A stretch of 64,000 bases of DNA, from the NCBI RefSeq assembly GCF_037478005.1, contig NZ_CP144164.1, forward strand, positions 1,364,001 to 1,428,000, in the 5' to 3' direction. Source of the DNA: Alteromonas sp. M12. Its GTDB lineage: Bacteria; Pseudomonadota; Gammaproteobacteria; Enterobacterales; Alteromonadaceae. The notes under the pieces were generated by a model. The model searched no databases, was not told where the DNA came from, and saw nothing but the letters and a program-made list of their open reading frames with translations. The translations under genes and the position numbers were made by a program. Numbering within the stretch: the first letter of the stretch is position 1; every line of letters starts with the position of its first letter. Below are positions 54,104 to 63,683 of the stretch, piece after piece.

Positions 54104-56740
54104 GTGTCACAAGAACAACAAAATACCAGTGCTACCTTTGTAAACGTAGGGGAACGTACCAACGTTACAGGTTCAGCAATGTTTAAACGTCTGATCCTCG
54201 AAGATAACTATGAAGCAGCGTTAGATGTGGCTCGTCAGCAAGTTGAAAATGGTGCGCAAGTCATCGATATCAACATGGATGAAGCCATGTTGGATTCCGA
54301 AGCTGCCATGGTACGATTTTTATGTCTAATTGCCTCTGAACCAGACATTTCACGAGTCCCTATCATGATTGACTCCTCTAAATGGAGCGTCATCGAAGCT
54401 GGCTTAAAGTGTGTTCAGGGAAAAGCCATTGTTAACTCGATTAGTTTAAAAGAGGGGGAAGAACCCTTTTTAAAGCAAGCAAAACTGCTGAAACGATATG
54501 GTGCTGCGACTGTTGTGATGGCGTTTGATGAAAAAGGTCAAGCCGACACACAAGCTAGAAAATACGAGATATGTGAGCGCAGTTATAAACTATTAACTGA
54601 AAAAATCGGCTTTCCTCCAGAAGATATTATTTTTGATCCGAACATTTTTGCCGTAGCCACGGGGATAGAAGAACACAACAACTATGCGGTTGATTTCATC
54701 GAAGCGACTCGTCAAATAAAACAAAATCTACCGCACTGTCATATCTCTGGTGGTTTATCGAATATTTCCTTTTCATTTCGCGGCAATAACCCAGTTCGCG
54801 AAGCAATGCATTCGGTGTTTTTGTATTATGCCATTAAAGCAGGCATGGACATGGCGATTGTGAATGCCGGCCAGTTAGAAGTTTACGACAATATCCCTAA
54901 GGAATTAAAAGACGCTGTTGAAGATGTGATTCTTAATCGCCACCCAGAGGCCACTGATAATCTATTGGCGCTGGCACCCAAATATCAAGGTGACGGCAAA
55001 GCGGTTGTAAAAGAGAATCTAGAGTGGCGTGAATTCCCAGTTAGTAAGCGTCTAGAGCACGCTTTAGTTAAAGGTATTACCGACTTTATCGTTGAAGATA
55101 CTGAGGCTGCACGTTTAGAAGCTGAGAAACCTTTGCATGTTATCGAAGGTCCATTAATGGACGGCATGAACGTGGTAGGTGATTTATTTGGCGAAGGTAA
55201 AATGTTTTTACCTCAAGTGGTAAAATCTGCCCGAGTGATGAAAAAGGCTGTGGCCTACCTTGAACCTTACATCGAACTTGAAAAAGACCAAAGCAGTAGC
55301 AACGGTAAAATATTGTTGGCAACAGTAAAAGGCGATGTGCACGACATAGGTAAAAATATTGTTGGTGTGGTTTTGCAATGTAATAACTATGAAATTATCG
55401 ATCTAGGCGTAATGGTGCCGGCTGCTAAAATTATGCAAGTGGCCAAAGATGAAAACGTCGATATGATCGGACTGTCAGGGTTAATCACTCCTTCTTTGGA
55501 TGAGATGGTACACGTCGCAAAAGAAATGCAACGCTTAGAATTAGATCTACCGTTATTAATCGGCGGTGCCACCACATCAAAAGCCCATACTGCGGTAAAA
55601 ATTGAACAAAACTATCACGGACCTGTGGTTTATGTGCCTAATGCCAGCCGAGCCGTCGGGGTTTGTCAGAAGTTGATTTCGGATGAATTTAGACCTGAAT
55701 ACGTAGCGCAATTGCAAAAAGAATACGACGTCGTCCGAGAGCAGCATGCACGTAAAAAGCCCCGTTCTAAACCTGTAAGTTTAGCTGCCGCAAGAGAAAA
55801 TCGTTTTGATTGTGATTGGCAGGTATATCATCCTCCAGTACCCAAAACTTTAGGTGTGCAAACGGTAAATGTTGAGTTATCGGAATTGGTTGATTACATT
55901 GATTGGACACCTTTCTTTTTAACTTGGTCGCTTGCGGGTAAATACCCACGAATTTTAGATGATGAAGTGGTTGGCGAAGAAGCTAAAAAGCTGTTTCACG
56001 ATGCCACTACTATGCTGAAAAAGCTGTGTGAAGAAGGTAGCTTGGCTGCCAAAGGCGTGGTTGGCATCTTCCCTGCGAACCGTGTAGGTGATGATGTTGA
56101 AATTTATGCCGATGATAGTCGCCAGAACACGATTCAGGTAGCTCATCATTTGCGTCAACAAACCCAAAAGCCAAAAGGGTTTAATTACTGTTTAAGCGAT
56201 TACATTGCGCCCAAAGCCAGTAAAAAAGCCGACTATATTGGCGCTTTTGCCGTTACTGCTGGCATAGGTGAAGATGAATTAGCTCAAGCTTACATTGATG
56301 ATGGTGATGACTACAACGGTATTATGGTCAAAGCCATTGCTGATCGTTTAGCAGAAGCCTTTGCTGAGTATTTGCATGCAAAAGTCAGAAAAGAAATCTG
56401 GGGTTATGCTGCAGACGAACAGTTAACTAATGAAGATTTGATTCGCGAAAAGTATCAGGGTATTCGCCCTGCACCTGGCTACGCTGCATGTCCTGAACAT
56501 ACTGAAAAACAAGTTATTTGGGATCTATTGGACGCTGAAAATGCGACCGGTATGCAGCTTACTGAGTCATACGCGATGTGGCCAGGCGCGGCTGTATCTG
56601 GGTGGTATTTCTCACACCCTGATGCACGCTATTTTGCAGTCGCTCAAATTCAACAAGATCAACTTGAGGATTACGCACAGCGTAAAGGATGGAGCTTGGA
56701 GTATGCTCAGAAGTGGCTTGCTCCGAATCTAAACGGCTAA
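54104..56740 (+). CDS. metH: methionine synthase, folate, cobalamin and activation modules
   Basis: An 878-residue protein with the pterin-binding barrel ([20 protein letters not shown]), the cap and cobalamin domains ([17 protein letters not shown], the DxHxxG motif holding the cobalt-ligand histidine) and the C-terminal SAM reactivation domain ([16 protein letters not shown]). It starts at GTG six bases after AGGAG, 12 bases after the preceding stop. It lacks the homocysteine barrel, which the upstream gene supplies. The clean start and ribosome-binding site argue for a true gene split rather than a frameshift. Confidence 0.93.
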   Translation: MSQEQQNTSATFVNVGERTNVTGSAMFKRLILEDNYEAALDVARQQVENGAQVIDINMDEAMLDSEAAMVRFLCLIASEPDISRVPIMIDSSKWSVIEAGLKCVQGKAIVNSISLKEGEEPFLKQAKLLKRYGAATVVMAFDEKGQADTQARKYEICERSYKLLTEKIGFPPEDIIFDPNIFAVATGIEEHNNYAVDFIEATRQIKQNLPHCHISGGLSNISFSFRGNNPVREAMHSVFLYYAIKAGMDMAIVNAGQLEVYDNIPKELKDAVEDVILNRHPEATDNLLALAPKYQGDGKAVVKENLEWREFPVSKRLEHALVKGITDFIVEDTEAARLEAEKPLHVIEGPLMDGMNVVGDLFGEGKMFLPQVVKSARVMKKAVAYLEPYIELEKDQSSSNGKILLATVKGDVHDIGKNIVGVVLQCNNYEIIDLGVMVPAAKIMQVAKDENVDMIGLSGLITPSLDEMVHVAKEMQRLELDLPLLIGGATTSKAHTAVKIEQNYHGPVVYVPNASRAVGVCQKLISDEFRPEYVAQLQKEYDVVREQHARKKPRSKPVSLAAARENRFDCDWQVYHPPVPKTLGVQTVNVELSELVDYIDWTPFFLTWSLAGKYPRILDDEVVGEEAKKLFHDATTMLKKLCEEGSLAAKGVVGIFPANRVGDDVEIYADDSRQNTIQVAHHLRQQTQKPKGFNYCLSDYIAPKASKKADYIGAFAVTAGIGEDELAQAYIDDGDDYNGIMVKAIADRLAEAFAEYLHAKVRKEIWGYAADEQLTNEDLIREKYQGIRPAPGYAACPEHTEKQVIWDLLDAENATGMQLTESYAMWPGAAVSGWYFSHPDARYFAVAQIQQDQLEDYAQRKGWSLEYAQKWLAPNLNG

Positions 56741-56762
56741 CCTTATAAATAGTAGGTGACGG

Positions 56763-57350
56763 ATGTTCGATAACAAAAACTTTTCACAACCTTGTGAGAA
56801 TAATAAGGCACCTATCTTAGAGCAACTGCTTGTGCATTTTGCCAATCAAACCAAGGTATTGGAAATTGGTTCTGGCACAGGGCAGCATGCTGCATTTTTT
56901 GCACCTGCATTGCCACATCTAACTTGGCAACCGACAGATATTGCTGACAACCACGCCAGTATTAATGCGTGGTTAGAGGAAGCAAAATGCACAAATGTGT
57001 TGCCTCCTGAAGAATTCTTCATTGGCAAAGATAGCTGGTCTTTTCAAGACGTAAACGGCGTTTTTAGTGCGAATACCACTCACATTATGCAGCCTCATGA
57101 AGCCCAATTGATGATGCAAACTGTCGCTATAAATTTACCAGAAACTGGGGTTTTCTGTCAGTATGGCCCCTTTAAATTTGACGGTAAATATACTAGTCAG
57201 AGTAATGCGCAGTTTGACCAAAGCCTACAACAAAGAGGTTTTGGCGGTATCCGTGACATTGCTGAGTTAAAAAACTGGGCCACGTCTTTAACCTTAGACG
57301 ATATGATTCAGATGCCGGCCAATAATCATCTGTTAGTCTGGCGTAAGTAG
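56763..57350 (+). CDS. DUF938 SAM-dependent methyltransferase-like protein
   Basis: A 195-residue protein of the DUF938 family. VLEIGSGTGQHAAFFAPALP is a SAM-binding motif I, NGVFSANTTHIMQPHEAQLM and FCQYGPFKFDGKYTSQSN are family blocks. The substrate is unknown. It lies 22 bases after the large metH gene and may be co-transcribed with the methionine operon. Confidence 0.87.
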   Translation: MFDNKNFSQPCENNKAPILEQLLVHFANQTKVLEIGSGTGQHAAFFAPALPHLTWQPTDIADNHASINAWLEEAKCTNVLPPEEFFIGKDSWSFQDVNGVFSANTTHIMQPHEAQLMMQTVAINLPETGVFCQYGPFKFDGKYTSQSNAQFDQSLQQRGFGGIRDIAELKNWATSLTLDDMIQMPANNHLLVWRK

Positions 57351-57358
57351 TAACTTCG

Positions 57359-58501
57359 TTAGTCTTGTGATTTTTTAAACGGTAATACTTCAGCGGCACT
57401 AATTTTATAGGCTTCAATACCAGGGGCTTCTTGCTTAACAAAACGTGATACTGCGTCTTGGAAGGAGGGATCATCTAACCTGTGATTTGAATAACAAAAT
57501 ATCGGCTCAAATCCCCTTAGAATTTTATGTTCTCCTTGAGTGCCCGGGTTAAAGCTGGCTAAGTTTTGCTGGATACAGAATTCAATGCCTTGGTAATAAC
57601 AACATTCAAAGTGCAGACCATCAAAGTCTTCTATTGCGCCCCAATATCGACCACACAACTGTGTTTGATCATATAAATAAAGTGCCCCAGCCACGGGGGT
57701 GTCATTGTGCGAAGCAATCACCAATAAGATGTTCTGTCGCATATTTTCGAGAATATTTGTAAAGAAAGATTTGTTTAAGTAACCACTATGACCGCTACGC
57801 TTTAAATAGGTCTGGCAATAGCAAAGATAAAAGAAATCCATTTCTACTGAGGTTAAGGTTTCGCCATGAAAGCGTTTGACGGTTAATTCTTGCTGCGCAA
57901 TTTTTTGTCTTTCTTTGCGCACACTTTTTCTGCGTCGGGCGGTAAAGGTGGCTATGAAATCATCAAAATGCTGGTAGCCACGGTTAAACCATTGAAACTG
58001 GACACTTCTTCGTTGCACTGCACCAAGGCCTTGCAACTGTTGACTGACTTTTTCAAAGGGGAACAGAAAGTGTACAGAAGATGCGTCCAGGGCAGGCAAT
58101 TGTTGTTTTATATACAGGTACATTTTTTCCAATAACTTTACTGGGTCAGTTTTATTATTGGTTAACAAACGCGTACCGGTAACAGGTGTAAAGGGAATTG
58201 CATTGACTAATTTGGGGTAATACTGTTTGTGATAACGCTGATATGCTTCTGCCCAAGCAAAATCAAACACATATTCGCCATAACTATGGCTTTTTTTGTA
58301 CATTGGTAGGATACCGATAACCGCCTCATCCTGATAAGCTACCAAATGATGAGGTATCCATCCTGTGTCACCGCCAACAGAACCGGATTGCTCTAAGGCC
58401 GCTAAAAATGGGTAACTACAAAACAGCGCTTGATTTTGATTTAAATCATCCCAGATCTGTTTAGGTACTTCGTCGATTGAATGAATAAATTGAAAAAACA
58501 A
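57359..58501 (-). CDS. GNAT-like acyltransferase (DUF482/peptidoglycan-type family)
   Basis: A 380-residue protein of the COG3146/DUF482 family, which has a FemAB-like GNAT fold. Characteristic blocks are SYGEYVFDFAWAEAYQRYHK, YYPKLVNAIPFTPVTGTRLL, TARRRKSVRKERQK and FNPGTQGEHKILRGFEP. The activity is not established; some relatives are annotated as peptidogalycan biosynthesis proteins. It is convergent with the DUF938 gene and divergent from recX. Confidence 0.85.
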   Translation of the reverse strand: MFFQFIHSIDEVPKQIWDDLNQNQALFCSYPFLAALEQSGSVGGDTGWIPHHLVAYQDEAVIGILPMYKKSHSYGEYVFDFAWAEAYQRYHKQYYPKLVNAIPFTPVTGTRLLTNNKTDPVKLLEKMYLYIKQQLPALDASSVHFLFPFEKVSQQLQGLGAVQRRSVQFQWFNRGYQHFDDFIATFTARRRKSVRKERQKIAQQELTVKRFHGETLTSVEMDFFYLCYCQTYLKRSGHSGYLNKSFFTNILENMRQNILLVIASHNDTPVAGALYLYDQTQLCGRYWGAIEDFDGLHFECCYYQGIEFCIQQNLASFNPGTQGEHKILRGFEPIFCYSNHRLDDPSFQDAVSRFVKQEAPGIEAYKISAAEVLPFKKSQD

Positions 58502-58540
58502 TACAAAGGTTCCGATGAATCAAGTTGATAGGCTATTAAT

Positions 58541-58999
58541 ATGTCAGACAATGATGTGAAGATCATCAATCATTCTATTACTCGTCTGTTAGCTCGTCGA
58601 GAACATAGTCAACATGAGTTAGTCACAAAGCTCACATTAAAAGGCTTAGATAGCGGTTTAGTTAAACAGCAAATCGCCTTATTTGCAGAAAAAGATATTC
58701 AAAGTGATAAACGTTTTGTCGAAGCATTTATTCGAAATAGAGTGTTGAAAGGGCAGGGGCTTAAACGTATCCAAGTTGAGTTACAACAACATAATATTGA
58801 CGAAATGATAGTATCAAACAGTTTTGCCGACTGTGAAACAGATTTTGCTGAGACAGCCATTCAAGCTTATCGTAAAAAATACGGTGATACGCCGATACGG
58901 GATTGGCAAGACAAACAAAAGCGCATGCGTTTTTTGCAATATCGTGGTTTTAATCACGAACAAATTCGAATTGCTTTAAAAGGCGAACCTAATGAATGA
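58541..58999 (+). CDS. recX: RecA regulatory protein RecX
   Basis: RecX binds inside the RecA filament groove and limits its growth. The 152-residue protein has three helical repeats: SITRLLARREHSQHELVTKL, QIALFAEKDIQSDKRFVEAF and RFLQYRGFNHEQIRIAL. In most relatives recA lies directly upstream; here the upstream gene is an opposite-strand acyltransferase. alaS follows, as usual for the recA-recX-alaS order. Confidence 0.9.
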   Translation: MSDNDVKIINHSITRLLARREHSQHELVTKLTLKGLDSGLVKQQIALFAEKDIQSDKRFVEAFIRNRVLKGQGLKRIQVELQQHNIDEMIVSNSFADCETDFAETAIQAYRKKYGDTPIRDWQDKQKRMRFLQYRGFNHEQIRIALKGEPNE

Positions 59000-59083
59000 G
59001 AATGATCAATACAGCTTGACAAATTCACGGCTTAACAAGGTTCCCTCATTTGTGGTATCGTTCGCCGCCTATAGCCTAATTAG

Positions 59084-59098
59084 CAAGCATTGTGCTTG
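59084..59098 (+). promoter_or_regulatory. small palindrome in the alaS leader
   Basis: CAAGCA and TGCTTG pair around TTG, 29 bases before the alaS ATG and just downstream of a TATAGC -10-like sequence (59070-59075). E. coli AlaRS represses its own gene through a palindrome near the start of transcription; this could be a counterpart. Confidence 0.3.
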
Positions 59099-59126
59099 TC
59101 CGACAACTTTTAAATCAGGAAAATGA

Positions 59127-61724
59127 ATGAGTAAAACTACCGCTGAAATTAGACGCGCCTTTTTGGATTATTTTGCCAATCATGGTCATCAAATTGTTCC
59201 CAGTTCTTCATTGGTCCCGGCGGATGACCCTACGCTTTTATTTACCAATGCAGGCATGAACCAATTTAAAGATGTTTTTCTTGGTACTGAAAAGCGACGC
59301 TACAACAAAGCAACGTCTTCTCAGCGTTGTGTCAGAGCGGGTGGAAAGCATAACGATTTGGAAAATGTTGGCTACACAGCGCGACATCATACATTTTTTG
59401 AAATGCTGGGGAATTTCAGCTTTGGGGATTATTTCAAACAACAAGCTATTCACCATGCTTGGACGTTCCTAACCGAAGTATTAGGCCTACCTAAAGAGAA
59501 ACTATTAGTCACCATTTATCATGAAGACGATGAAGCTTTTGATATATGGAACAAAGAGATTGGTATTCCAGCAGATAAAATTATACGCATCGCAACCTCA
59601 GATAACTTTTGGTCAATGGGAGATACTGGCCCCTGCGGACCGTGCTCCGAAATATTTTACGATCACGGAGAACATATTTGGGGTGGACGTCCAGGTACGC
59701 CTGAAGAAGACGGTGACCGTTTTATTGAAATATGGAACCTAGTTTTTATGCAGTTCAACCGAACTGCCGATGGCGTCATGCACCCGCTACCTAAACCTTC
59801 AATTGATACGGGTATGGGGCTTGAGCGTATTTCCGCGATTTTGCAGAACGTTCACAGCAATTATGAAATTGATATCTTTCAGAAGCTTATTGCCGCTGCA
59901 GCAAAAATTGTGGGCTCAACGGACTTAGAAGACAAATCCTTACGAGTGATTGCAGACCACATTCGTTCATGTGCATTTTTAATTTGTGACGGCGTTATGC
60001 CATCGAATGAAGGTCGCGGTTATGTATTGCGACGTATTATTCGTCGTGCCGTAAGACATGGATATAAGTTGGGCGCGAAAGATATTTTCTTTTACAAGTT
60101 GATTGACGAGTTAGGAGTTCAAATGGGTGAAGCTTACCCTGAACTCATTGATCAAAAACCGGTCCTTGAAAAAGTGCTCAGAGTTGAAGAAGAGCAATTC
60201 TCTCGTACCTTGGAACGAGGTATGACTATACTCAATGAAGCATTGTCAGAATTAGAGGGAGAAGTTGTTCCAGGAGAATTGGCATTTAAACTTTATGACA
60301 CTTATGGGTTCCCTGCTGATTTAACCAATGATGTAGCCCGTGAAAAAGGTTTTACTATTGATCAAGATGGTTTTGATCAAGCGATGGCGCAACAACGGGA
60401 ACGAGCTCAGCAAGCGAGCAACTTCGGTAAAGATTACAATGAAGCGATTCATGCTAAATCAAGCAGTGAATTTGTTGGTTACGATTTAGAAGCTGATCGC
60501 GCTGAGGTTGTCGAGTTATTCAATGACAAAGGCGCTGTCACTGAAATCAAAGCTGGTGATTCTGGTATTGTAGTGCTTTCAAAAACGCCATTCTACGCGG
60601 AATCTGGTGGTCAGGTCGGGGATACTGGATTACTCAAAGGTGACTCTGCAGAATTTAACGTGTTAGACACCGTTAAGCTAAATGATGCTGTTGCTCACAA
60701 AGGTATCGCGAATAAAGATATTAAAATTGGCGATGTTGTTGATGCTCAAGTTGAAGCTCAACGTCGCTCAGCAATTAAGTTAAACCACAGTGCTACTCAC
60801 TTAATGCATGCGGCGTTAAAAACTATCTTAGGTGAGCATGTTAACCAGAAAGGTTCATTGGTGGACGCAGAGCGTTTACGTTTCGATTTTTCTCATTTTG
60901 AAGCGGTTACGCCTCAGCAAATTTTGGAAATCGAGTCACTCGTCAATCAGCACATTCGTTTGAATCATCGTCTAGATACTAAACTAATGGGCTTAGAAGA
61001 AGCTAAAAATGCCGGTGCTATGGCGTTGTTTGGTGAAAAATACGACGAAAACGTGCGCGTAGTATCGATGGGACCGTTTTCATTGGAACTTTGTGGTGGT
61101 ACTCATGTCAACCAAACAGGCGACATTGGTTTATTTAAAATAGTCAGCGAAAGTGGCATTGCATCTGGCGTGCGACGAATAGAAGCGATTACTGGTCAAG
61201 CAGCATTACAATATGTGCAAGATCAATCGAAATTAATTAGCAGCATCTCTGGTCTATTAAAGTCAGAGGCTGCGAATTTAGAAAATAGAATCGTTGCTGT
61301 AGTTGATCACACCAAAGAGTTGGAGAAGGAATTATCTAAGCTTAAGCAGAAAATGGCTGCTCAAGCTGGAACTGATTTGGCGTCTAAGACTACTGATGTA
61401 AAGGGGGTGAAAGTACTTTCGACTAAAGTTGAAGGTGTAGAATCTAAAACTTTACGTACAATGGTCGATGACTTAAAGAACCAAATCGGCAGTGGTGTCA
61501 TTGTTTTAGGTTTACCAGCAGATAACAAAGTGAGTGTTATTGTTGGTGTGACTAAAGATCTAGTTGGCAAAGTTAAAGCCGGTGAATTAGTTAATTATGT
61601 AGCCAGTCAAGTAGGCGGTAAAGGCGGCGGGAGACCCGATATGGCGCAAGCCGGAGGGAGTCAACCTGAAAACCTTGATGCCGCTATTAACTCTGTACAT
61701 AGTTGGTTAGAAGAGCGCTTATAA
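59127..61724 (+). CDS. alaS: alanyl-tRNA synthetase
   Basis: The enzyme charges tRNA-Ala and edits mischarged Ser and Gly. The 865-residue protein has the class II catalytic domain ([30 protein letters not shown]), the editing domain zinc motifs [12 protein letters not shown] and [10 protein letters not shown], and the C-terminal glycine-rich C-Ala domain ([16 protein letters not shown]). Length and order are normal. Confidence 0.97.
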   Translation: MSKTTAEIRRAFLDYFANHGHQIVPSSSLVPADDPTLLFTNAGMNQFKDVFLGTEKRRYNKATSSQRCVRAGGKHNDLENVGYTARHHTFFEMLGNFSFGDYFKQQAIHHAWTFLTEVLGLPKEKLLVTIYHEDDEAFDIWNKEIGIPADKIIRIATSDNFWSMGDTGPCGPCSEIFYDHGEHIWGGRPGTPEEDGDRFIEIWNLVFMQFNRTADGVMHPLPKPSIDTGMGLERISAILQNVHSNYEIDIFQKLIAAAAKIVGSTDLEDKSLRVIADHIRSCAFLICDGVMPSNEGRGYVLRRIIRRAVRHGYKLGAKDIFFYKLIDELGVQMGEAYPELIDQKPVLEKVLRVEEEQFSRTLERGMTILNEALSELEGEVVPGELAFKLYDTYGFPADLTNDVAREKGFTIDQDGFDQAMAQQRERAQQASNFGKDYNEAIHAKSSSEFVGYDLEADRAEVVELFNDKGAVTEIKAGDSGIVVLSKTPFYAESGGQVGDTGLLKGDSAEFNVLDTVKLNDAVAHKGIANKDIKIGDVVDAQVEAQRRSAIKLNHSATHLMHAALKTILGEHVNQKGSLVDAERLRFDFSHFEAVTPQQILEIESLVNQHIRLNHRLDTKLMGLEEAKNAGAMALFGEKYDENVRVVSMGPFSLELCGGTHVNQTGDIGLFKIVSESGIASGVRRIEAITGQAALQYVQDQSKLISSISGLLKSEAANLENRIVAVVDHTKELEKELSKLKQKMAAQAGTDLASKTTDVKGVKVLSTKVEGVESKTLRTMVDDLKNQIGSGVIVLGLPADNKVSVIVGVTKDLVGKVKAGELVNYVASQVGGKGGGRPDMAQAGGSQPENLDAAINSVHSWLEERL

Positions 61725-61857
61725 GTGTTAATTAGTGAGTTTTTGTAAGTGACGACAAAAACATGGAATGCTAATTGTGTATTTTTCTGGAGTTAACTGG
61801 TAAATACGCTAATTTTAATTAGGGAATATTGTGGAATAACGCAAAAGGAGCAATAGA

Positions 61858-62073
61858 ATGCTAATTTTAACCCGTCGTGTAGGTGAGACCTTGATGGTAG
61901 GTGATGAAGTCACCGTAACTGTATTGGGTGTTAAAGGGAATCAGGTAAGAATAGGGGTTAACGCCCCCAAAGAAGTATCTGTGCATCGAGAAGAAATTTA
62001 TATGCGCATTCAAGCAGAAAAAAATGGAACTGCGAGTGAACGTTCCGGCAATTCGAGCGAAGATGTAGAATAA
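61858..62073 (+). CDS. csrA: carbon storage regulator CsrA
   Basis: CsrA is a small RNA-binding repressor of translation. The 71-residue protein starts [20 protein letters not shown] and continues [19 protein letters not shown], with the RNA-contact residues L4, R6 and R44-type arginine present. A good AAGGAG site precedes the ATG. It follows alaS and precedes tRNA-Ser and tRNA-Arg genes, the standard gammaproteobacterial arrangement. Confidence 0.97.
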   Translation: MLILTRRVGETLMVGDEVTVTVLGVKGNQVRIGVNAPKEVSVHREEIYMRIQAEKNGTASERSGNSSEDVE

Positions 62074-62093
62074 AGTAAAGTGAAAAACCTAAG

Positions 62094-62124
62094 AAGGCTG
62101 GTTAACCAGCCTTTTTTTTTTTTA
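62094..62124 (+). terminator. csrA terminator
   Basis: AAGGCTGG and CCAGCCTT pair around TTAA, followed by a long T run. A strong intrinsic terminator 20 bases after the csrA stop. Confidence 0.93.
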
Positions 62125-62255
62125 TTTTTAATAATTGTTTTAATTATCTCGAAAATATAAGCATATCAATTCGTACAAAATACCATCATATTATTGCAGT
62201 TTTACGCTGATCGTCTAAAATCCCAGCATACAGGTAGTAAAGTGTAAAAAAAGGT

Positions 62256-62283
62256 TTGACTTCCTTTTGTGATTCAGTAAACT
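62256..62283 (+). promoter_or_regulatory. sigma-70 promoter of the tRNA cluster
   Basis: TTGACT and TAAACT are separated by 16 bases, with the -10 ending 14 bases before tRNA-Ser. It is the only clear promoter before the three tRNA genes. Confidence 0.55.
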
Positions 62284-62297
62284 TCGCTCCCACATTT

Positions 62298-62390
62298 GGA
62301 GAGGTGGCCGAGTGGCTGAAGGCGCTCCCCTGCTAAGGGAGTATAGGGTTTGTAGCCCTATCGAGGGTTCGAATCCCTCCTTCTCCGCCA
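62298..62390 (+). tRNA. tRNA-Ser (anticodon GCT)
   Basis: A 93-base class II tRNA with an encoded CCA end. GGAGAGG pairs with CTTCTCC in the acceptor stem. The anticodon arm CTCCC-CTGCTAA-GGGAG reads GCT (Ser, AGC/AGU codons). A long variable arm is present and GGTTCGAATCC forms the T arm. Confidence 0.97.
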
Positions 62391-62426
62391 TTCCTTTTTA
62401 TCGGGAATGGAACAAATGTCTTTTAC

Positions 62427-62503
62427 GCGTGTGTAGCTCAGCTGGATAGAGTACCTGGCTACGAACCAGGCGGTCGGAGGTTCGAATCCTTCCACACGCG
62501 CCA
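62427..62503 (+). tRNA. tRNA-Arg (anticodon ACG), copy 1
   Basis: A 77-base tRNA with encoded CCA. The acceptor stem is GCGTGTG with CACACGC, the anticodon arm CCTGG-CTACGAA-CCAGG gives ACG (A34 becomes inosine), and the T arm contains GGTTCGAATCC. Its last 18 bases recur 121 bases downstream. Confidence 0.97.
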
Positions 62504-62660
62504 TATTGAATCGAAGCTCCGCAGGAGGTTCGACAAAATCGTCAGGAACGATTTTGAACGTGCGAAGCGCGGCCCCGAAGGGGTGGAAGGCAGGATGCCT
62601 GAAATCATCCTTCCACACGCGCCATATTGAATCGAAGCTCCGTAGGAAATTCGATAAAAC
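62486..62660 (+). repeat. tRNA-Arg-linked structured repeat, first array
   Basis: The last 18 bases of tRNA-Arg (ATCCTTCCACACGCGCCA) at 62486-62503 recur at 62607-62624, and each copy is followed by TATTGAATCGAAGCTCCG. The 103-base segment between is full of hairpins: TCGAA-CTCC/GGAG-TTCGA (62511-62533), AAAATCGT/ACGATTTT (62535-62555), CCCC/GGGG, and AGGCA/TGCCT enclosed by GGAAGG/CCTTCC. The second unit is truncated and diverges after about 40 bases. It resembles the tRNA-linked repeats (rtT) known after E. coli tyrT. Confidence 0.85.
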
Positions 62661-62718
62661 TGTTAAAGACTAGATGTAGAATTTGACAGTTGTAAGTACA
62701 GAGGAAGTTAAATACCAC

Positions 62719-62795
62719 GCGTGTGTAGCTCAGCTGGATAGAGTACCTGGCTACGAACCAGGCGGTCGGAGGTTCGAATCCTTCCACACGCGCCA
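62719..62795 (+). tRNA. tRNA-Arg (anticodon ACG), copy 2
   Basis: Identical in sequence to the copy 292 bases upstream, 77 bases with encoded CCA and anticodon ACG. It too is followed by the linked repeat. A second identical gene with its linked segment suggests a tandem duplication of the tRNA plus repeat. Confidence 0.97.
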
Positions 62796-62955
62796 TATTT
62801 GAATCGAAGCTCCGCAGGAGGTTCGACAAAATCGTCAGGAACGATTTTGAACGTGCGCAGCACGGCCCCGAAGGGGTGTAAGGCAGGATGCCTGAAATCA
62901 TCCTTCCACACGCGCCATATTTGAATCGAAGCTCCGCAGGAGGTTCGAAAATCAA
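62778..62955 (+). repeat. tRNA-Arg-linked structured repeat, second array
   Basis: The tRNA 3' tail at 62778-62795 recurs at 62900-62917, 122 bases later. The segment between is nearly identical to that of the first array, including the same hairpins, with a few changes (one inserted T, GCGCAGCACGG in place of GCGAAGCGCGG). After the second tail the repeat continues for about 30 bases and then diverges. Confidence 0.85.
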
Positions 62956-63395
62956 AACTACGATTTTGTGCTTGAATAGCGTTTTGCTAAAGAACGTATC
63001 TCGAGAAGTTAGAAATATAAAATCGATGTAAATGATTTGAAGTATAAGCAATAAAAAAACCGCTTTTATAAGCGGTTTTTTTATGCCCGAAGTTAAATTA
63101 AATATTTATAAGTAATTACCAATAAGTAATATTAATCTAAACGTGACGATTGGTATGATAGCGCTGCTTTGCATTAAATTAACTTTATAGCTAACGCTAA
63201 AAGTATTCGAACAGATTTACAGTATAAAGTGGCTAAATGATTGGTGGAGACGCCTAATCAGCGACTTGAGTGGGTAAAAATTCAAAATAGTTGAATAAGT
63301 ACCCTAAAAATACAGTTTGCTTTGTGGATTTTGGTTGAGTTTTCAATGCTTAAGTGATACTTATCGATACCTAAACTAATAACAGTGTGAATTAT
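62956..63395. other. intergenic region between tRNA repeats and oadG
   Basis: About 440 bases without a gene apart from the terminator at 63053-63082. The 310 bases after that terminator are AT-rich and must contain the oadGA promoter. I see no convincing small gene or known riboswitch there. Confidence 0.4.
63053..63082 (+). terminator. terminator of the tRNA cluster
   Basis: ACCGCTT and AAGCGGT pair around TTAT, flanked by A residues before and seven T residues after. It ends the transcript carrying the tRNAs and their linked repeats. Confidence 0.93.
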
Positions 63396-63653
63396 ATGCA
63401 AACGTCCATTTCTGAATTACTAATTGAAGCTGCCAACCTAATGGTAGTGGGTATGGTTGTGGTGTTTGTTTTCCTTACACTACTAATCGGCGCAGTAAAC
63501 TTAATTGCTGCAATTAACCGAAGATTTCCTGAAGAAGTTGTCCCTGCGCATCCTGCTAGGACACAAAGGAAAGTGTCTAATGACAAATCAAATTCTTCCG
63601 TGCCTATTGCGGCTATAACCGCCGCAGTTCACCAATATCGAAAAAATAGATAG
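63396..63653 (+). CDS. oadG: oxaloacetate decarboxylase gamma subunit
   Basis: OadG is the small membrane subunit that assembles the sodium-pumping oxaloacetate decarboxylase. From the ATG at 63396 it has 85 residues: an N-terminal helix (LLIEAANLMVVGMVVVFVFL), then a hydrophilic tail. A GTG three codons upstream is an alternative start. oadA follows 30 bases later, the usual oadGAB order. Confidence 0.88.
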   Translation: MQTSISELLIEAANLMVVGMVVVFVFLTLLIGAVNLIAAINRRFPEEVVPAHPARTQRKVSNDKSNSSVPIAAITAAVHQYRKNR

Positions 63654-63683
63654 TCTAAATAAATCGATTTTTTAGGAGTTTCC

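Noticed and set aside
54070..54110. Sequencing frameshift splitting metH
   Set aside because: The first frame ends in a normal stop at a module boundary, and the second has its own AGGAG and GTG start.
59014..59045. TTGACA upstream of alaS as a -35 element
   Set aside because: No convincing -10 lies 16-18 bases downstream; the TATAGC near 59070 is too far away to pair with it.
62486..62955. Possible CRISPR-like or phage attachment array at the tRNA-Arg genes
   Set aside because: Only two units per tRNA, no cas gene, no integrase and the repeats carry hairpins; a tRNA-linked repeat explains them better.
62358..63051. Several minus-strand frames over the tRNA genes with strings such as RIRTSDRLVRSQVLYPAELH
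   Set aside because: These are antisense translations of tRNA genes, a well-known source of false proteins in databases.
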